A stretch of 64,000 bases of DNA from Lelliottia amnigena (GCA_900635465.1 LR134135.1:1550001-1614000), one strand, 5' to 3'. Counted from the first letter of the stretch, positions 37,930 to 46,792 are shown. The notes: generated by a model from the sequence alone, not told the origin. Numbers and translations: made by a program.

Positions 37930-38997
37930 ATGGTTGGGTCCTGTATTGGACATAAGCAATACCACAACCGCACCACCCAGCGCGGAGGCTCTGACTCCGG
38001 CAGCGATTTCTTCACCACAAAATTCTCCTCCCCGATGCATAAACATGACTTTTCCGACATACAGAGCGGTGCGCATAGCCGTTCGGTTGTGTCATTCAAA
38101 AAGGCAAGCAATGGCTTAGAAGGAAGCCAACCCTCAGATGTTCGTTTGCATGATCGCACCGCGAATGGTGGTGCGTGTGATGAATTCCAACAACTCAAGG
38201 TGCTATCCATGGGAAGACAAAAAGCAGTGATCAAAGCTCGTCGTGAAGCAAAACGTGTGCTGAGACGGGATTCACGTAGCCATAAACAGCGTGAAGAAGA
38301 ATCGGTCACCTCGCTTGTGCAGATGAGTGGCGTCGAAGCAATTGGCATGGCGCGGGACAGCCGCGATCATTCACCTATTGAAGCGCGTAATGAAGCTCAG
38401 GCGCACTACCTGAATGCTATCGAGAGTAAACAGCTGATCTTCGCCACCGGTGAAGCCGGATGCGGGAAAACCTGGATCAGTGCTGCTAAGGCGGCGGAGG
38501 CTCTGATTCATAAGGATGTGGACAGAATTATCGTCACCCGTCCGGTATTGCAGGCCGATGAAGATCTCGGCTTCTTGCCCGGCGACATCTCAGAGAAATT
38601 TGCCCCGTATTTCCGACCCGTTTATGACGTGCTGGTGAAACGGCTGGGTGCCTCTTTTATGCAGTACTGCCTGCGACCAGAGATTGGTAAGGTGGAAATC
38701 GCGCCGTTCGCCTATATGCGCGGACGTACATTTGAAAATGCGGTCGTGATTCTTGACGAGGCTCAGAACGTGACTGCTGCGCAAATGAAAATGTTTTTAA
38801 CGCGCCTCGGGGAAAATGTGACCGTTATCGTCAATGGCGATATCACCCAATGCGATTTGCCGTCGGGTGTGAAGTCTGGCCTGAGCGACGCAATGTCACG
38901 TTTTGTTGAAGACGATATGGTCGGTGTGGTGCGTTTCACGAAAGACGACTGTGTGCGTTCGGCACTTTGCCAGCACACGTTAAACGCCTATTACTGA
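37930..38997 (+). CDS. phoH: PhoH ATPase, phosphate-starvation inducible
   Basis: A cytoplasmic P-loop ATPase of the PhoH family, which resembles the helicase core; the cellular substrate is not settled. Walker A is ATGEAGCGKTW, Walker B is VVILDEAQN, followed by GDITQCDLPSG. The first ATG at 37930 gives 355 residues, near the annotated K-12 length as I remember it. A second ATG at 38209 (MGRQKAVIKARREAKRV) has a better AAGGTG box and starts exactly where the conserved part begins, so the first 93 residues may be untranslated leader. The triple Pho box lies 141 bases before the first start. Confidence 0.92.
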   Translation: MVGSCIGHKQYHNRTTQRGGSDSGSDFFTTKFSSPMHKHDFSDIQSGAHSRSVVSFKKASNGLEGSQPSDVRLHDRTANGGACDEFQQLKVLSMGRQKAVIKARREAKRVLRRDSRSHKQREEESVTSLVQMSGVEAIGMARDSRDHSPIEARNEAQAHYLNAIESKQLIFATGEAGCGKTWISAAKAAEALIHKDVDRIIVTRPVLQADEDLGFLPGDISEKFAPYFRPVYDVLVKRLGASFMQYCLRPEIGKVEIAPFAYMRGRTFENAVVILDEAQNVTAAQMKMFLTRLGENVTVIVNGDITQCDLPSGVKSGLSDAMSRFVEDDMVGVVRFTKDDCVRSALCQHTLNAYY

Positions 38998-39012
38998 GTG
39001 CGCCGTTGCTTT

Positions 39013-39040
39013 CAAGGCCCGGGAAACCGGGCTTTGTTTT
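39013..39040 (+). terminator. terminator after phoH
   Basis: Stem built on GCCCGG / CCGGGC with a GAAA loop, followed by TTTGTTTT. Confidence 0.85.
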
Positions 39041-39085
39041 GTCAGCAACGTGTTCTAGCAGACGTTATGTGACAAACATCAGACG

Positions 39086-39113
39086 AAAAAAAGCCCGCAT
39101 TTTCATGCGGGCT
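39086..39113 (-). terminator. terminator of the downstream tRNA-Ser unit
   Basis: AGCCCGCAT-GAAA-ATGCGGGCT hairpin on the minus strand, followed by six T. It lies 12 bases after the tRNA 3' end. Confidence 0.9.
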
Positions 39114-39125
39114 CTTCTTTTAATA

Positions 39126-39213
39126 TGGCGGTGAGAGAGGGGTTCGAACCCTCGATACGTTGCCGTATACACACTTTCCAGGCGTGCTCCTTCAGCCACT
39201 CGGACACCTCACC
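39126..39213 (-). tRNA. serX: tRNA-Ser (anticodon GGA), copy 1
   Basis: An 88-base tRNA with encoded CCA. Acceptor strands GGTGAGG and its complement, D-arm GTCCGAGTGGCTGAAGGAG, anticodon loop CTGGAAA (anticodon GGA, reading UCC and UCU), a long variable arm typical of tRNA-Ser, and the T-loop GGTTCGAACC are all readable on the minus strand. The place between phoH and ghrA corresponds to serX of K-12. It is identical to the copy at 39442-39529 and has its own promoter. Confidence 0.97.
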
Positions 39214-39256
39214 GTATTGTTCTGCTGCCTTACCGCGTAGGGGGCAACGGGGCGCT

Positions 39257-39285
39257 ACTATAGGGAGTTGCGCTAAAACGGTCAA
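39257..39285 (-). promoter_or_regulatory. sigma-70 promoter of tRNA-Ser copy 1
   Basis: Minus strand TTGACC (39285-39280), 17-base spacer, TATAGT (39262-39257), then a GC-rich discriminator AGCGCCCC. This is the pattern of stringently controlled stable-RNA promoters. Confidence 0.85.
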
Positions 39286-39401
39286 GCTTATTTTGTGTAT
39301 GGACGGCTGTTCGGTTAAGCAATAATCACTCTCACGAATAGGTTAGCGTCAATAAAGGAGAATGTGAGCTAGGGGCGGGTAAAATGGCGTTTCGACAGAC
39401 G

Positions 39402-39429
39402 AAAAAAAGCCCGCATTTTCATGCGAGCT
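39402..39429 (-). terminator. partly decayed terminator of the upstream tRNA-Ser unit
   Basis: Same hairpin as at 39086-39113 with one base changed in the stem (ATGCGAGCT instead of ATGCGGGCT), followed by seven T. Confidence 0.75.
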
Positions 39430-39441
39430 CTTCTTCAAATA

Positions 39442-39529
39442 TGGCGGTGAGAGAGGGGTTCGAACCCTCGATACGTTGCCGTATACACACTTTCCAGGCG
39501 TGCTCCTTCAGCCACTCGGACACCTCACC
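39442..39529 (-). tRNA. tRNA-Ser (anticodon GGA), copy 2
   Basis: Identical over all 88 bases to the copy at 39126-39213, including the encoded CCA. It is the promoter-proximal copy on the minus strand. It has its own promoter and its own terminator, so the whole transcription unit is duplicated with an offset of 316 bases. Confidence 0.97.
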
Positions 39530-39563
39530 GTATTGTCATCCCGATGCTACTGGGACGGGCGCT

Positions 39564-39592
39564 AATGTAAGGAAAAGCCGAACTGCCGTCAA
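39564..39592 (-). promoter_or_regulatory. sigma-70 promoter of tRNA-Ser copy 2
   Basis: Minus strand TTGACG (39592-39587), 17-base spacer, TACATT (39569-39564), then AGCGCCCG. It corresponds to the promoter of copy 1, but the -10 is weaker. Confidence 0.75.
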
Positions 39593-39761
39593 TCAACTTT
39601 TTCAGTTATTTAGCATGTTGAGACAAACTTTAAGCAACATGATTCCTGAATGTGCTGAAAGCGTCTCTTTTATCAGCAACGCAGTTTCCAGATAAATTTG
39701 TTATGCTGGCAATCCAGTTGAAAATGCACATAAAACAGCGAAATAAAAGGCAGGAGTCATT

Positions 39762-40700
39762 ATGGATATCATCTTTTATCACCCGACGTTTGATACCCCT
39801 TACTGGATTAACGCGCTGACGGCAGCTCTGCCTGGCGCACGCGTGCGTGAGTGGAAGCGCGGCGATAATGAACATGCCGATTACGCGTTAGTCTGGCATC
39901 CGCCAGTAGAGATGCTGCAGGGGCGAGATCTGAAAGCGGTGTTTGCCCTTGGGGCGGGTGTCGATTCGATTCTGAGTAAACTGAAAGCCCATCCGGAAAT
40001 GCTGCCAGAACATATTCCATTGTTCCGGCTCGAAGATACCGGAATGGGTCAGCAGATGCAGGAATATGCCGTTAGCCAGGTGCTGCACTGGTTCCGCCGT
40101 TTTGATGATTATCAGGCGCTCAAGCTGAAATCTCAGTGGGAACCGCTGCCCGATTATCAGCGTGAAGATTTTACCGTCGGTATTTTGGGCGCAGGGGTTC
40201 TGGGTTCAAAGGTTGCCGAAGCGCTCGCTCCGTGGGGATTCCCGCTGCGTTGCTGGAGCCGCAGCCGCAAAACGTATCCCGGTGTACAAAGCTTCGCTGG
40301 GGTGGAAGAACTCCCGGCATTTTTAAAGGGCACGCGCGTGCTGATTAACCTGCTGCCGAACACCGCGGAAACCGTGGGGATTATCAATAAAGGCCTGCTT
40401 AACCAGCTGGCGGATCATAGCTATTTGATGAACCTGGCGCGCGGTGTTCATGTGGTTGAGCACGATCTCATTGATGCCCTGAATACGGGCAAGCTCAAAG
40501 GCGCCATGCTGGATGTGTACAGCAGTGAGCCGTTGCCGGTCGAAAGCCCGCTGTGGGCGCATCCGCGCGTGGCGATGACCCCGCATATCGCGGCGGTGAC
40601 GCGTCCAGCAGAAGCCGTGGAGTATATTGCCCGTACCATCACTCATCTGGAACAGGGAAAAGCAGCCACCGGGCAGGTCAACAGACAGCTCGGCTACTGA
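39762..40700 (+). CDS. ghrA: glyoxylate/hydroxypyruvate reductase A
   Basis: A 312-residue D-2-hydroxyacid dehydrogenase that reduces glyoxylate and hydroxypyruvate with NADPH. The Rossmann motif is [16 protein letters not shown]; the Arg after it ([11 protein letters not shown]) fits NADPH preference. The C-terminal catalytic set includes [28 protein letters not shown] and the His in MTPHIAA. The length equals K-12 GhrA. A GCAGGAGTCATT box precedes the ATG. Confidence 0.97.
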   Translation: MDIIFYHPTFDTPYWINALTAALPGARVREWKRGDNEHADYALVWHPPVEMLQGRDLKAVFALGAGVDSILSKLKAHPEMLPEHIPLFRLEDTGMGQQMQEYAVSQVLHWFRRFDDYQALKLKSQWEPLPDYQREDFTVGILGAGVLGSKVAEALAPWGFPLRCWSRSRKTYPGVQSFAGVEELPAFLKGTRVLINLLPNTAETVGIINKGLLNQLADHSYLMNLARGVHVVEHDLIDALNTGKLKGAMLDVYSSEPLPVESPLWAHPRVAMTPHIAAVTRPAEAVEYIARTITHLEQGKAATGQVNRQLGY

Positions 40701-40714
40701 TTCGGGCATAAGTC

Positions 40715-40738
40715 AAACCCGGCGCTGGCCGGGTTTTT
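40715..40738 (+). terminator. terminator after ghrA
   Basis: Stem AAACCCGGC / GCCGGGTTT with a 4-base loop, ending in a T run, before ycdX. Confidence 0.88.
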
Positions 40739-40795
40739 GCTAATATTCACCCCCCATTCCTGCTATCCTTTGGTAAAACATCAGAGGAGAGACCG

Positions 40796-41533
40796 ATGTA
40801 TCCCGTTGACCTGCATATGCACACCGTCGCCAGTACCCATGCTTACAGCACCCTCCATGACTACATCGCGCAAGCCCGGCTGAAAGGCATCAAGCTTTTC
40901 GCCATTACCGATCACGGTCCTGATATGGCTGATGCGCCGCACTATTGGCATTTTGTGAATATGCGTATCTGGCCACGTCTGGTTGATGGCGTCGGGATAC
41001 TGCGTGGTATTGAGGCCAATATTAAAAATACGGAAGGCGAAATCGACTGTACCGGCCCAATGCTCACGTCTCTGGACATGATTATCGCCGGTTTTCATGA
41101 GCCGGTGTTCCCGCCGCAGGATAAGGACACCCACACTCAGGCAATGATTGCGACGATTGCCAGCGGCAACGTGCACATTATCAGCCACCCCGGCAATCCT
41201 AAATTCCCTATCGATATTCAGGCCGTGGCGCAAGCGGCGGCCAAACACCGTGTGGCGCTGGAAATCAACAACTCTTCTTTTATTCACTCTCGAATCGGCA
41301 GTGAAGCGAACTGTCGTGCCGTCGCGGCGGCTGTGCGTGATGCGGGCGGAATGGTTGCGCTGGGATCTGATTCTCACACGGCGTTTACATTGGGTGAGTT
41401 TACCGAGTGTCGGAAAGTGCTTGATGAGGTGGGGTTCCCGGAAGAGAGAATTCTTAACGTCACGCCGCGTCGCATGCTCGATTTTCTTGAGTCGCGCGGC
41501 ATGCCACATATCCCTGAATTTGCAGATCTTTAA
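40796..41533 (+). CDS. ycdX: PHP-domain zinc phosphatase YcdX
   Basis: A 245-residue PHP-fold metallo-phosphatase. Metal ligands are visible in order: [41 protein letters not shown] and ALGSDSHT. E. coli YcdX binds a trinuclear zinc site and is linked to swarming; its natural substrate is not settled. The start follows a GAGGAGAGACCG box. ycdY and ycdZ follow on the same strand, the same trio as in K-12. Confidence 0.95.
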   Translation: MYPVDLHMHTVASTHAYSTLHDYIAQARLKGIKLFAITDHGPDMADAPHYWHFVNMRIWPRLVDGVGILRGIEANIKNTEGEIDCTGPMLTSLDMIIAGFHEPVFPPQDKDTHTQAMIATIASGNVHIISHPGNPKFPIDIQAVAQAAAKHRVALEINNSSFIHSRIGSEANCRAVAAAVRDAGGMVALGSDSHTAFTLGEFTECRKVLDEVGFPEERILNVTPRRMLDFLESRGMPHIPEFADL

Positions 41534-41552
41534 TAGTGTAATGGAAAATTAA

Positions 41553-42107
41553 ATGAACGAGTTTTCAATCCTTTGCCGCGTACTGGGCACCTTGTATTAC
41601 CGTCAGCCGCAGGATCCGCTGCTGGTGCCGCTGTTTACGCTGATTCGCGAAGGCAAGCTCGCGGAAAACTGGCCCCTTGAGCAGGACGAGCAACTGCAAC
41701 GTCTGCAAAAAAGCTGCGATATGCAGCAGATTGCGGCGGACTACAACGCCCTGTTTGTCGGCGAAGAGTGCCGTGTATCGCCGTATCGTTCGGCATGGGA
41801 AGAGGGCGCAACGGAAGCTGAAGTGCGCGCGTTTCTTTCCGAGCGTGGAATGCCGCTGACGGATGCCCCTGCCGATCACATTGGCACTCTGTTGTTGGCC
41901 GCGTCCTGGATTGAAGATCATGCCGGAGAAGATGAAAGCGAAGCACTCGAAACGCTGTTTGCCGATTATCTGTTGCCGTGGTGCGGCGCTTTCCTCGGGA
42001 AAATCGAAGCGCATGCCACGTCACCTTTCTGGCGGACGATGGCCCCGCTAACCCGCGATGCCGTATCGGCCATGTGGGATGAATTACAGGAAGAACACGA
42101 AGAGTGA
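41553..42107 (+). CDS. ycdY: TorD/DmsD-family chaperone YcdY
   Basis: A 184-residue all-helical protein of the redox-enzyme maturation chaperone family. The family signature appears as SPYRSAWEEGATEAEVRAFL and PADHIGTLLLAASWIEDHAG. In E. coli it is reported to help load zinc into YcdX, which fits its place 19 bases behind ycdX. The length equals K-12 YcdY. Confidence 0.94.
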   Translation: MNEFSILCRVLGTLYYRQPQDPLLVPLFTLIREGKLAENWPLEQDEQLQRLQKSCDMQQIAADYNALFVGEECRVSPYRSAWEEGATEAEVRAFLSERGMPLTDAPADHIGTLLLAASWIEDHAGEDESEALETLFADYLLPWCGAFLGKIEAHATSPFWRTMAPLTRDAVSAMWDELQEEHEE

Positions 42108-42203
42108 TTTACATCACATTTTAAATGCAACGATGCATTCTGGTTTGCATAAAATGTGCTCATGATCTCATTTCATGGCCGCGTATCTGATAAGATGCGC
42201 GCC

Positions 42204-42686
42204 ATGAACATACTCCTTTCTATCGCAATCACGACAGGCATTCTCTCCGGACTTTGGGGATGGGTGGCTGTGTCACTTGGTTTACTCAGCTGGGCGGGAT
42301 TCCTGGGCTGTACGGCCTATTTCGCATGCCCACAGGGCGGGCTTAAAGGACTGTTTATCTCAGGATGTACCATGATGAGCGGCGTGGTGTGGGCGTTAGT
42401 TATCATGAAGGGCAGTGCGCTGGCACCGCATCTTGAGATCGTGGGCTATATGATGACGGGCGTGGTGGCTTTTTTAATGTGCATCCAGGCGAAGCATCTG
42501 TTGCTGTCATTTGTTCCTGGAACCTTTATTGGCGCATGCGCGACGTTTGCCGGTCAGGGCGACTGGAAAATGATCGTCCCGTCTTTGCTGCTGGGCCTGG
42601 TGTTTGGTTACGCCATGAAAAACAGCGGACTGTGGCTGGCTGCGCGACGAGAAAGGGCGCAAAACGTTACCGTATTAAGCAAATAA
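42204..42686 (+). CDS. ycdZ: DUF1097 inner-membrane protein YcdZ
   Basis: A 160-residue membrane protein with about five hydrophobic helices (ILLSIAITTGILSGLWGWV, FLGCTAYFACPQGG, GVVWALVIMKG, VVAFLMCIQAKHLLL, VPSLLLGLVFGYAMKNSG). Function unknown. The start at MNILLS is chosen by agreement with K-12 YcdZ; an in-frame ATG three codons upstream is possible. A bidirectional terminator separates it from csgG. Confidence 0.92.
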   Translation: MNILLSIAITTGILSGLWGWVAVSLGLLSWAGFLGCTAYFACPQGGLKGLFISGCTMMSGVVWALVIMKGSALAPHLEIVGYMMTGVVAFLMCIQAKHLLLSFVPGTFIGACATFAGQGDWKMIVPSLLLGLVFGYAMKNSGLWLAARRERAQNVTVLSK

Positions 42687-42719
42687 AAAAGCGAGACCCA
42701 TGGGTCTCGCTTTTCTTTT
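42685..42719. terminator. bidirectional terminator between ycdZ and csgG
   Basis: A 28-base perfect palindrome (AAAAGCGAGACCCA and its complement) with A/T runs on both sides, between convergent genes. Confidence 0.92.
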
Positions 42720-42730
42720 GCGCCTCTGAA

Positions 42731-43564
42731 TCAGGATTCAGGAGGCACAGACATTTCGCGGTATTTCACCAGAATGTCATTTTTCACTTCATTTTTATTC
42801 TGCAGGTCCCACAAGCCGCGATCGATACCGTCATTAATCAGGAAGATAACCCCTGTTTCGATGGCTGACATCAGGCACATCATGACCGGTTCATTCGAGG
42901 TGTAGCCGATTTCACCTTCCAGCAGACGCTGATAGTCGATGAAGCGGAACACACCGGCCTGAACCTCATACGAAAGAATCGTTTTGCTGGTCGTCACCGA
43001 TGACAGCACCTCACCCGTGCTCACGTTGACCACTCGCAGGTTGACGGCAATCTGGTCGAGCTGGTATTGCGTGTCAGCCCCGATACCAAAATAACGTGCC
43101 CCGACACCGCCCGATTTCACATTACTTTCATAACCGATAATTGACCCTTCAACCATCACGTTGGCCGCCACGAGCGATTGCAACGGCACGCGGTTGTTCA
43201 TGCCTACGGTACCATTCTCCTGAGCTGCGCGAATGATTTTGCGTTCATTCAGCAGGTTTTGCAGCCCCTGACGTTCCAGCGGAATAAACCAGCGTGAATC
43301 CTTGAGCGCTGTCACCAGCATCGCGGTGGCACTTTGCGGTACTGCGGTCGAGAAGTTACTTGCCGGATACGGTTTAAACTGACCGGTTTCATCCTGAATG
43401 TTATATACCGAGACAAAGATCTTGCCTGTCGGCATTGGGAGATGCGTTAAATCACGATAACTTTGGGCCCGAGGCATTAATGTTGGTTTCGCGGCTTCTT
43501 TGGGCGGAGCAGTTAAACAACCGCTCAATAAGCACACTGCAACAAGAATCAGAAAGCGCTGCAT
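42731..43564 (-). CDS. csgG: curli secretion channel CsgG
   Basis: A 277-residue outer-membrane lipoprotein that forms the nonameric pore through which curlin subunits leave the cell. Lipobox LLSGC gives the lipidated Cys. Typical stretches are FVSVYNIQDETGQFKPYP, LVTALKDSRWFIPLERQGLQNLLNE (constriction region near the start) and NVMVEGSIIGYESNVKSGG. Last gene of csgDEFG, 26 bases behind csgF. The length equals K-12 CsgG. Confidence 0.98.
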   Translation of the reverse strand: MQRFLILVAVCLLSGCLTAPPKEAAKPTLMPRAQSYRDLTHLPMPTGKIFVSVYNIQDETGQFKPYPASNFSTAVPQSATAMLVTALKDSRWFIPLERQGLQNLLNERKIIRAAQENGTVGMNNRVPLQSLVAANVMVEGSIIGYESNVKSGGVGARYFGIGADTQYQLDQIAVNLRVVNVSTGEVLSSVTTSKTILSYEVQAGVFRFIDYQRLLEGEIGYTSNEPVMMCLMSAIETGVIFLINDGIDRGLWDLQNKNEVKNDILVKYREMSVPPES

Positions 43565-43590
43565 GAGTATTGTCCTTATTTCGAGGTTGT

Positions 43591-44007
43591 TTAAAAGTCA
43601 GCTGAATTATTGGCCAGACCGGAAACCTGGATCGTGGATGTTTTACCCGTTTTCCGGTCGGTGACATTCAACTGCAGTTGCCCATCTTTATTAGCAATAT
43701 CGACGATAAAATCATTGGTCACCATACGACCTGGTTTACCGGTATTAATATTCGTTAATAAGCCGCCTAATATTTGCGACTGAATAGCCTGAGTAAAGTT
43801 ATCCAGTGCAGAAGGCGTTTCGATGCCGAAATCGTCTTTGTAACTGGGGTCTTTATATGAGTTTTGAGCCTGGGCTTCATTCAGCAAGAATGCCCCATTA
43901 TTCGGATTGCCGCCAAAGTTAGGGTTGCGGAACTGGAAAGTCATATTCCCGGCCCAGCTCAGTGGAGCAATCAGCATTAATGAAATCACTGTGTGTGCGA
44001 GACGCAT
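43591..44007 (-). CDS. csgF: curli assembly factor CsgF
   Basis: A 138-residue secreted protein that sits in the CsgG pore and places the CsgB nucleator at the surface. It has a signal peptide ending at LSWA-G. The mature N-terminus [19 protein letters not shown] is the CsgG-binding segment. The rest includes [18 protein letters not shown] and the C-terminal [19 protein letters not shown]. The length equals K-12 CsgF. Confidence 0.98.
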   Translation of the reverse strand: MRLAHTVISLMLIAPLSWAGNMTFQFRNPNFGGNPNNGAFLLNEAQAQNSYKDPSYKDDFGIETPSALDNFTQAIQSQILGGLLTNINTGKPGRMVTNDFIVDIANKDGQLQLNVTDRKTGKTSTIQVSGLANNSADF

Positions 44008-44032
44008 TACAGCCTCCGGATATTATTCGTCG

Positions 44033-44422
44033 TCAGAATTCATCTTTTGCTAAATCGCCAGTGCTCAGGAGAGCCTTGTCGATTTGCAGGCGATTTACCG
44101 CATCTTCGGTCTGTGCCAGTGCAAAACTTACGTTTTGATCAAAGTCTCGTTTCGTCGGGAATAAAAAGGTCTGGTAAATAACGTCCTGATTAATCGTTAT
44201 TGTGATCCAGCTTCCCCATCGAGCACTGGGACGCTCATTGATTGTTAAGTTGCCTGGATAATCACTTTCCCATTTGTCGCTAAATGCCCGGTAAAAATCG
44301 TGGCCGATAGATGAGACAGTGTGGTCAGTTAACAATCCGGGAACTTCCACTTCAACAGCATGAAGGTTCCCGGCAGCAAGCAGAAAACCCGCTGCCGCTA
44401 TCCAACTCAACGTGCGTTTCAT
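44033..44422 (-). CDS. csgE: curli secretion specificity factor CsgE
   Basis: A 129-residue periplasmic protein that caps CsgG and directs CsgA to it. Signal peptide ending LLAAGNLHA; mature part with the Trp/aromatic-rich [19 protein letters not shown] and [19 protein letters not shown]. It starts 4 bases behind csgD, so it is translationally close to the regulator. The length equals K-12 CsgE. Confidence 0.98.
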   Translation of the reverse strand: MKRTLSWIAAAGFLLAAGNLHAVEVEVPGLLTDHTVSSIGHDFYRAFSDKWESDYPGNLTINERPSARWGSWITITINQDVIYQTFLFPTKRDFDQNVSFALAQTEDAVNRLQIDKALLSTGDLAKDEF

Positions 44423-44426
44423 GTTA

Positions 44427-45077
44427 TTAACGCCTGAGGTTATCGTTTGCCCATGAAACAGCCTGAGTCCTGTTTTTAACAGCTATCTTCTTGAAAAGAT
44501 TATAGAGATGTGTCTTAACGGTATTTTCGCTGATAAATAAAGAACGGGCGATTTCAATATTTGAAGAACCGATGCGTAATTTATTCAGGATCTCTTTTTC
44601 ACGGTGCGTCAGCAGCGCGGATTCTGAACTGTTATAGCGATAATTTCCGGAGTGAGTGATGAGATAGCTGGCAAGCTTTTGGGAAAAGTAACACTCTCCG
44701 CGCAAAATACCTTGCAGCCCCTCTACCACACGCGTCTCGTCTTCTGTGACGTAAAAGACGCCATTAATATGCGGCCAGCTTTCAATATCCCGGAAAGGAT
44801 ATTCGTCAGGAGTGTTCAATAATAGCGAACGGATATTATTGTTTTTCCTGCTTAAGTTATCTTGCCAGTAATGAATAAGCTTTTTATCGGCTTCCATCAT
44901 GTCGAAAAGAATGATGCTGCCAGGAACAATATCATCGAAAGAACGTTGAATATTATGCAGTTTCCCATTCAAGCAAAGAGATTGCTTCAAATGCTGTAAT
45001 AAGGCTGTCGCTTGCAAGGACGGCTTAGTGATCAACAGTAATGTATGACCTTGTAAACTATGGACTTCATTAAACAT
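44427..45077 (-). CDS. csgD: biofilm master regulator CsgD
   Basis: A 216-residue LuxR/FixJ-type regulator that switches on curli and cellulose genes. An N-terminal receiver-like domain ([19 protein letters not shown]...) lacks a full phosphoacceptor pocket. The C-terminal helix-turn-helix is [43 protein letters not shown]. The ATG at 45077 gives the K-12 length; longer forms upstream have no support. A long intergenic region with an MlrA site lies upstream. Confidence 0.97.
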   Translation of the reverse strand: MFNEVHSLQGHTLLLITKPSLQATALLQHLKQSLCLNGKLHNIQRSFDDIVPGSIILFDMMEADKKLIHYWQDNLSRKNNNIRSLLLNTPDEYPFRDIESWPHINGVFYVTEDETRVVEGLQGILRGECYFSQKLASYLITHSGNYRYNSSESALLTHREKEILNKLRIGSSNIEIARSLFISENTVKTHLYNLFKKIAVKNRTQAVSWANDNLRR

Positions 45078-45341
45078 GATGAAACCCCACTTTTTATAAC
45101 ACCTGGCAGCCGTCCCCCTGAAATATACAAGGGGACACCAGAGGTACTGACAGATGTAGGACTGCTGTGTGTAGAATCTGAACATAACCTCTAGAGAGAG
45201 GTAAATATTAAAAAATACTCCGTACTGCTGATTTCAATCTAGCTATTACGATTTTTAAATCAAGTGTTAATGGTGTAACAGAATGTAAAAATCAATATTA
45301 AATTGTTAATTTAAGGCCGTGGAATTGTTTAGTTATGATAA

Positions 45342-45377
45342 AAAAGTTGTACATAACAATTCTTCTGCACACATTTT
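45342..45377. promoter_or_regulatory. MlrA binding site of the csgD promoter
   Basis: AAAAGTTGTACA - 12 bases - TGCACACATTTT closely follows the MlrA palindrome AAAATTGTACA-N12-TGTACAATTTT. It lies 265-300 bases before csgD, about where the E. coli site lies if the csgD leader is of similar length (about 150 bases). Confidence 0.65.
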
Positions 45378-45536
45378 AAAAATCATACAAATAATTATAT
45401 TTAATTGATTTCTAAGCATAATAATTATTAATGTCACTGCTATTTCAGGTATGAGTTCGTCGTGATGTCTACGACTTCCTTTGTGATCGGAATGCTCTTA
45501 AGAAATCGAGTGAGTTGTGACGAGTGAGTCACGTTA

Positions 45537-45578
45537 CCCCTCTCATATGCGCAGTGACATTGATGAAGTTGAGAGGGG
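45537..45578. repeat. 9-bp inverted repeat in the csgD-csgB region
   Basis: CCCCTCTCA (45537-45545) and TGAGAGGGG (45570-45578) are exact inverted copies 24 bases apart. No T run follows. It could be an operator or an RNA stem between the divergent curli promoters. Nothing else gene-like is seen in 45078-45823. Confidence 0.5.
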
Positions 45579-45707
45579 AAGCAGCCTGGCAGGGCACGCC
45601 AGTATTCTGTCAAAATATTTATCAAAAATACTAAGTCCCGCTGGTAACAGCATATTTCAGCATTAATTAATACTTTGAGGTGACTCTTTAAATAAAAATA
45701 AGTCGCG

Positions 45708-45718
45708 CGGGTGAGATA
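45708..45718 (+). promoter_or_regulatory. CsgD box upstream of csgBAC
   Basis: CGGGTGAGATA resembles the CsgD motif reported before csgBA (CGGGKGAKNKA). It lies 106 bases before the csgB start. Confidence 0.5.
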
Positions 45719-45823
45719 TTAAAATTGTTTCGAAAGACATACTCTTCATCGTAACGCGGCGTTAACAAAAAAACGAATCGCGTTAACACCGAGATGTTTA
45801 TTTAGCCAGGTCCAGGTGACAAC

Positions 45824-46279
45824 ATGAAAAACAGAACGTTATTTATGATGTTTACATTACTGGGTGCGCCTGGGTTATCAATCGCGGCAGGTCCGGATTT
45901 GGCAAATTCGGAATACAACTTCGCGGTTAATGAATTAAGTAAGTCTTCATATAATCAGGCAGCCATTATTGGTCAACAAGGCGTGAGTAATAACGCAGAA
46001 GTTCGTCAGGGCGGTTCAAAATTACTGTCCGTTGTTTCTCAGGAAGGTGGAAGCAATAGAGCGAAAGTTGATCAATCAGGGACTTACAACCTTGCTTATA
46101 TTGATCAGACCGGCAACGGGAACGATGCAAGTATTCAGCAGGGTGCTTTTGGTAATACCGCGATGATTATTCAGAAAGGTTCGGGTAACAGAGCGAGTAT
46201 TACGCAGTATGGTACGCAAAAAACAGCAGTTGTTGTTCAGAGACAGTCGCAAATGGCTATTCGCGTTATCCAACGCTAA
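45824..46279 (+). CDS. csgB: curlin nucleator CsgB
   Basis: A 151-residue minor curlin that anchors to the surface through CsgF and nucleates CsgA polymerisation. Signal peptide ending LSIAA; then five curlin repeats of the S/A-x5-Q-x-G-x4-N-x5-Q kind, e.g. NQAAIIGQQGVSNNAEVRQ and NLAYIDQTGNGNDASIQQ. The last repeat is basic (GTQKTAVVVQRQSQMAIRV), as in other CsgB. A CCAGGTGACAAC box precedes the ATG. Confidence 0.97.
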   Translation: MKNRTLFMMFTLLGAPGLSIAAGPDLANSEYNFAVNELSKSSYNQAAIIGQQGVSNNAEVRQGGSKLLSVVSQEGGSNRAKVDQSGTYNLAYIDQTGNGNDASIQQGAFGNTAMIIQKGSGNRASITQYGTQKTAVVVQRQSQMAIRVIQR

Positions 46280-46318
46280 CTATTTCGACGACTTAAATCA
46301 ATCCGATGGGGGTTTACC

Positions 46319-46769
46319 ATGAAACTTTTCAAAGTGGCAGCAATCGCAGCAATCGTAGTTTCTGGCAGTGCTCTGGCTGGTGCAATTCCACAATACGGCC
46401 ACGGTGGTGGTTGGGGGTGGCGGTAATAGCGGTCCTAACTCCACACTGAGTATTTACCAGTCCGGTGGCGGCAACTCAGCTGTTGCTCTGCAATCTGATG
46501 CAAAAGATTCTGAACTGTCTATTTCTCAGCACGGTGGCGGTAACGGTGCTGATGTTGGTCAAGGTTCTGATGACAGCTCCATCGACCTGGTGCAGAAAGG
46601 CTTTGGTAACAGCGCAACCCTCGATCAGTGGAATGGTAAAGATTCTACTATGACTGTTAAACAGTTCGGCGGCGGCAACGGCGCAGCAGTAGACCAGACC
46701 GCATCTGGCTCAACTGTGTCTGTTACTCAGGTTGGTTTCGGCAACAACGCAACTGCGCATCAGTACTAA
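46319..46769 (+). pseudogene. csgA: major curlin CsgA, one apparent T insertion
   Basis: Major amyloid subunit of curli. The ATG at 46319 opens MKLFKVAAIAAIVVSGSALA and reads GAIPQYGHGGG. Then the TT at 46411-46412 shifts the frame to a stop after WGWR. With one T fewer it continues GGGNSGPNSTLSIYQ and five curlin repeats (STLSIYQSGGGNSAVALQ ... STVSVTQVGFGNNATAHQY). The 451-base span is one more than 149 residues plus stop. If real, the cell would make no curli fibres; sequencing error is more likely. Confidence 0.93.
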
Positions 46770-46792
46770 TACGCACTCTGTGCTACAAAAAA

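Noticed and set aside
39086..39429. Prophage or island attachment site at the duplicated tRNA
   Set aside because: The repeat includes the promoter-to-terminator unit and the 228 bases between the tRNA copies hold no mobile gene, so simple tandem duplication is the better reading.
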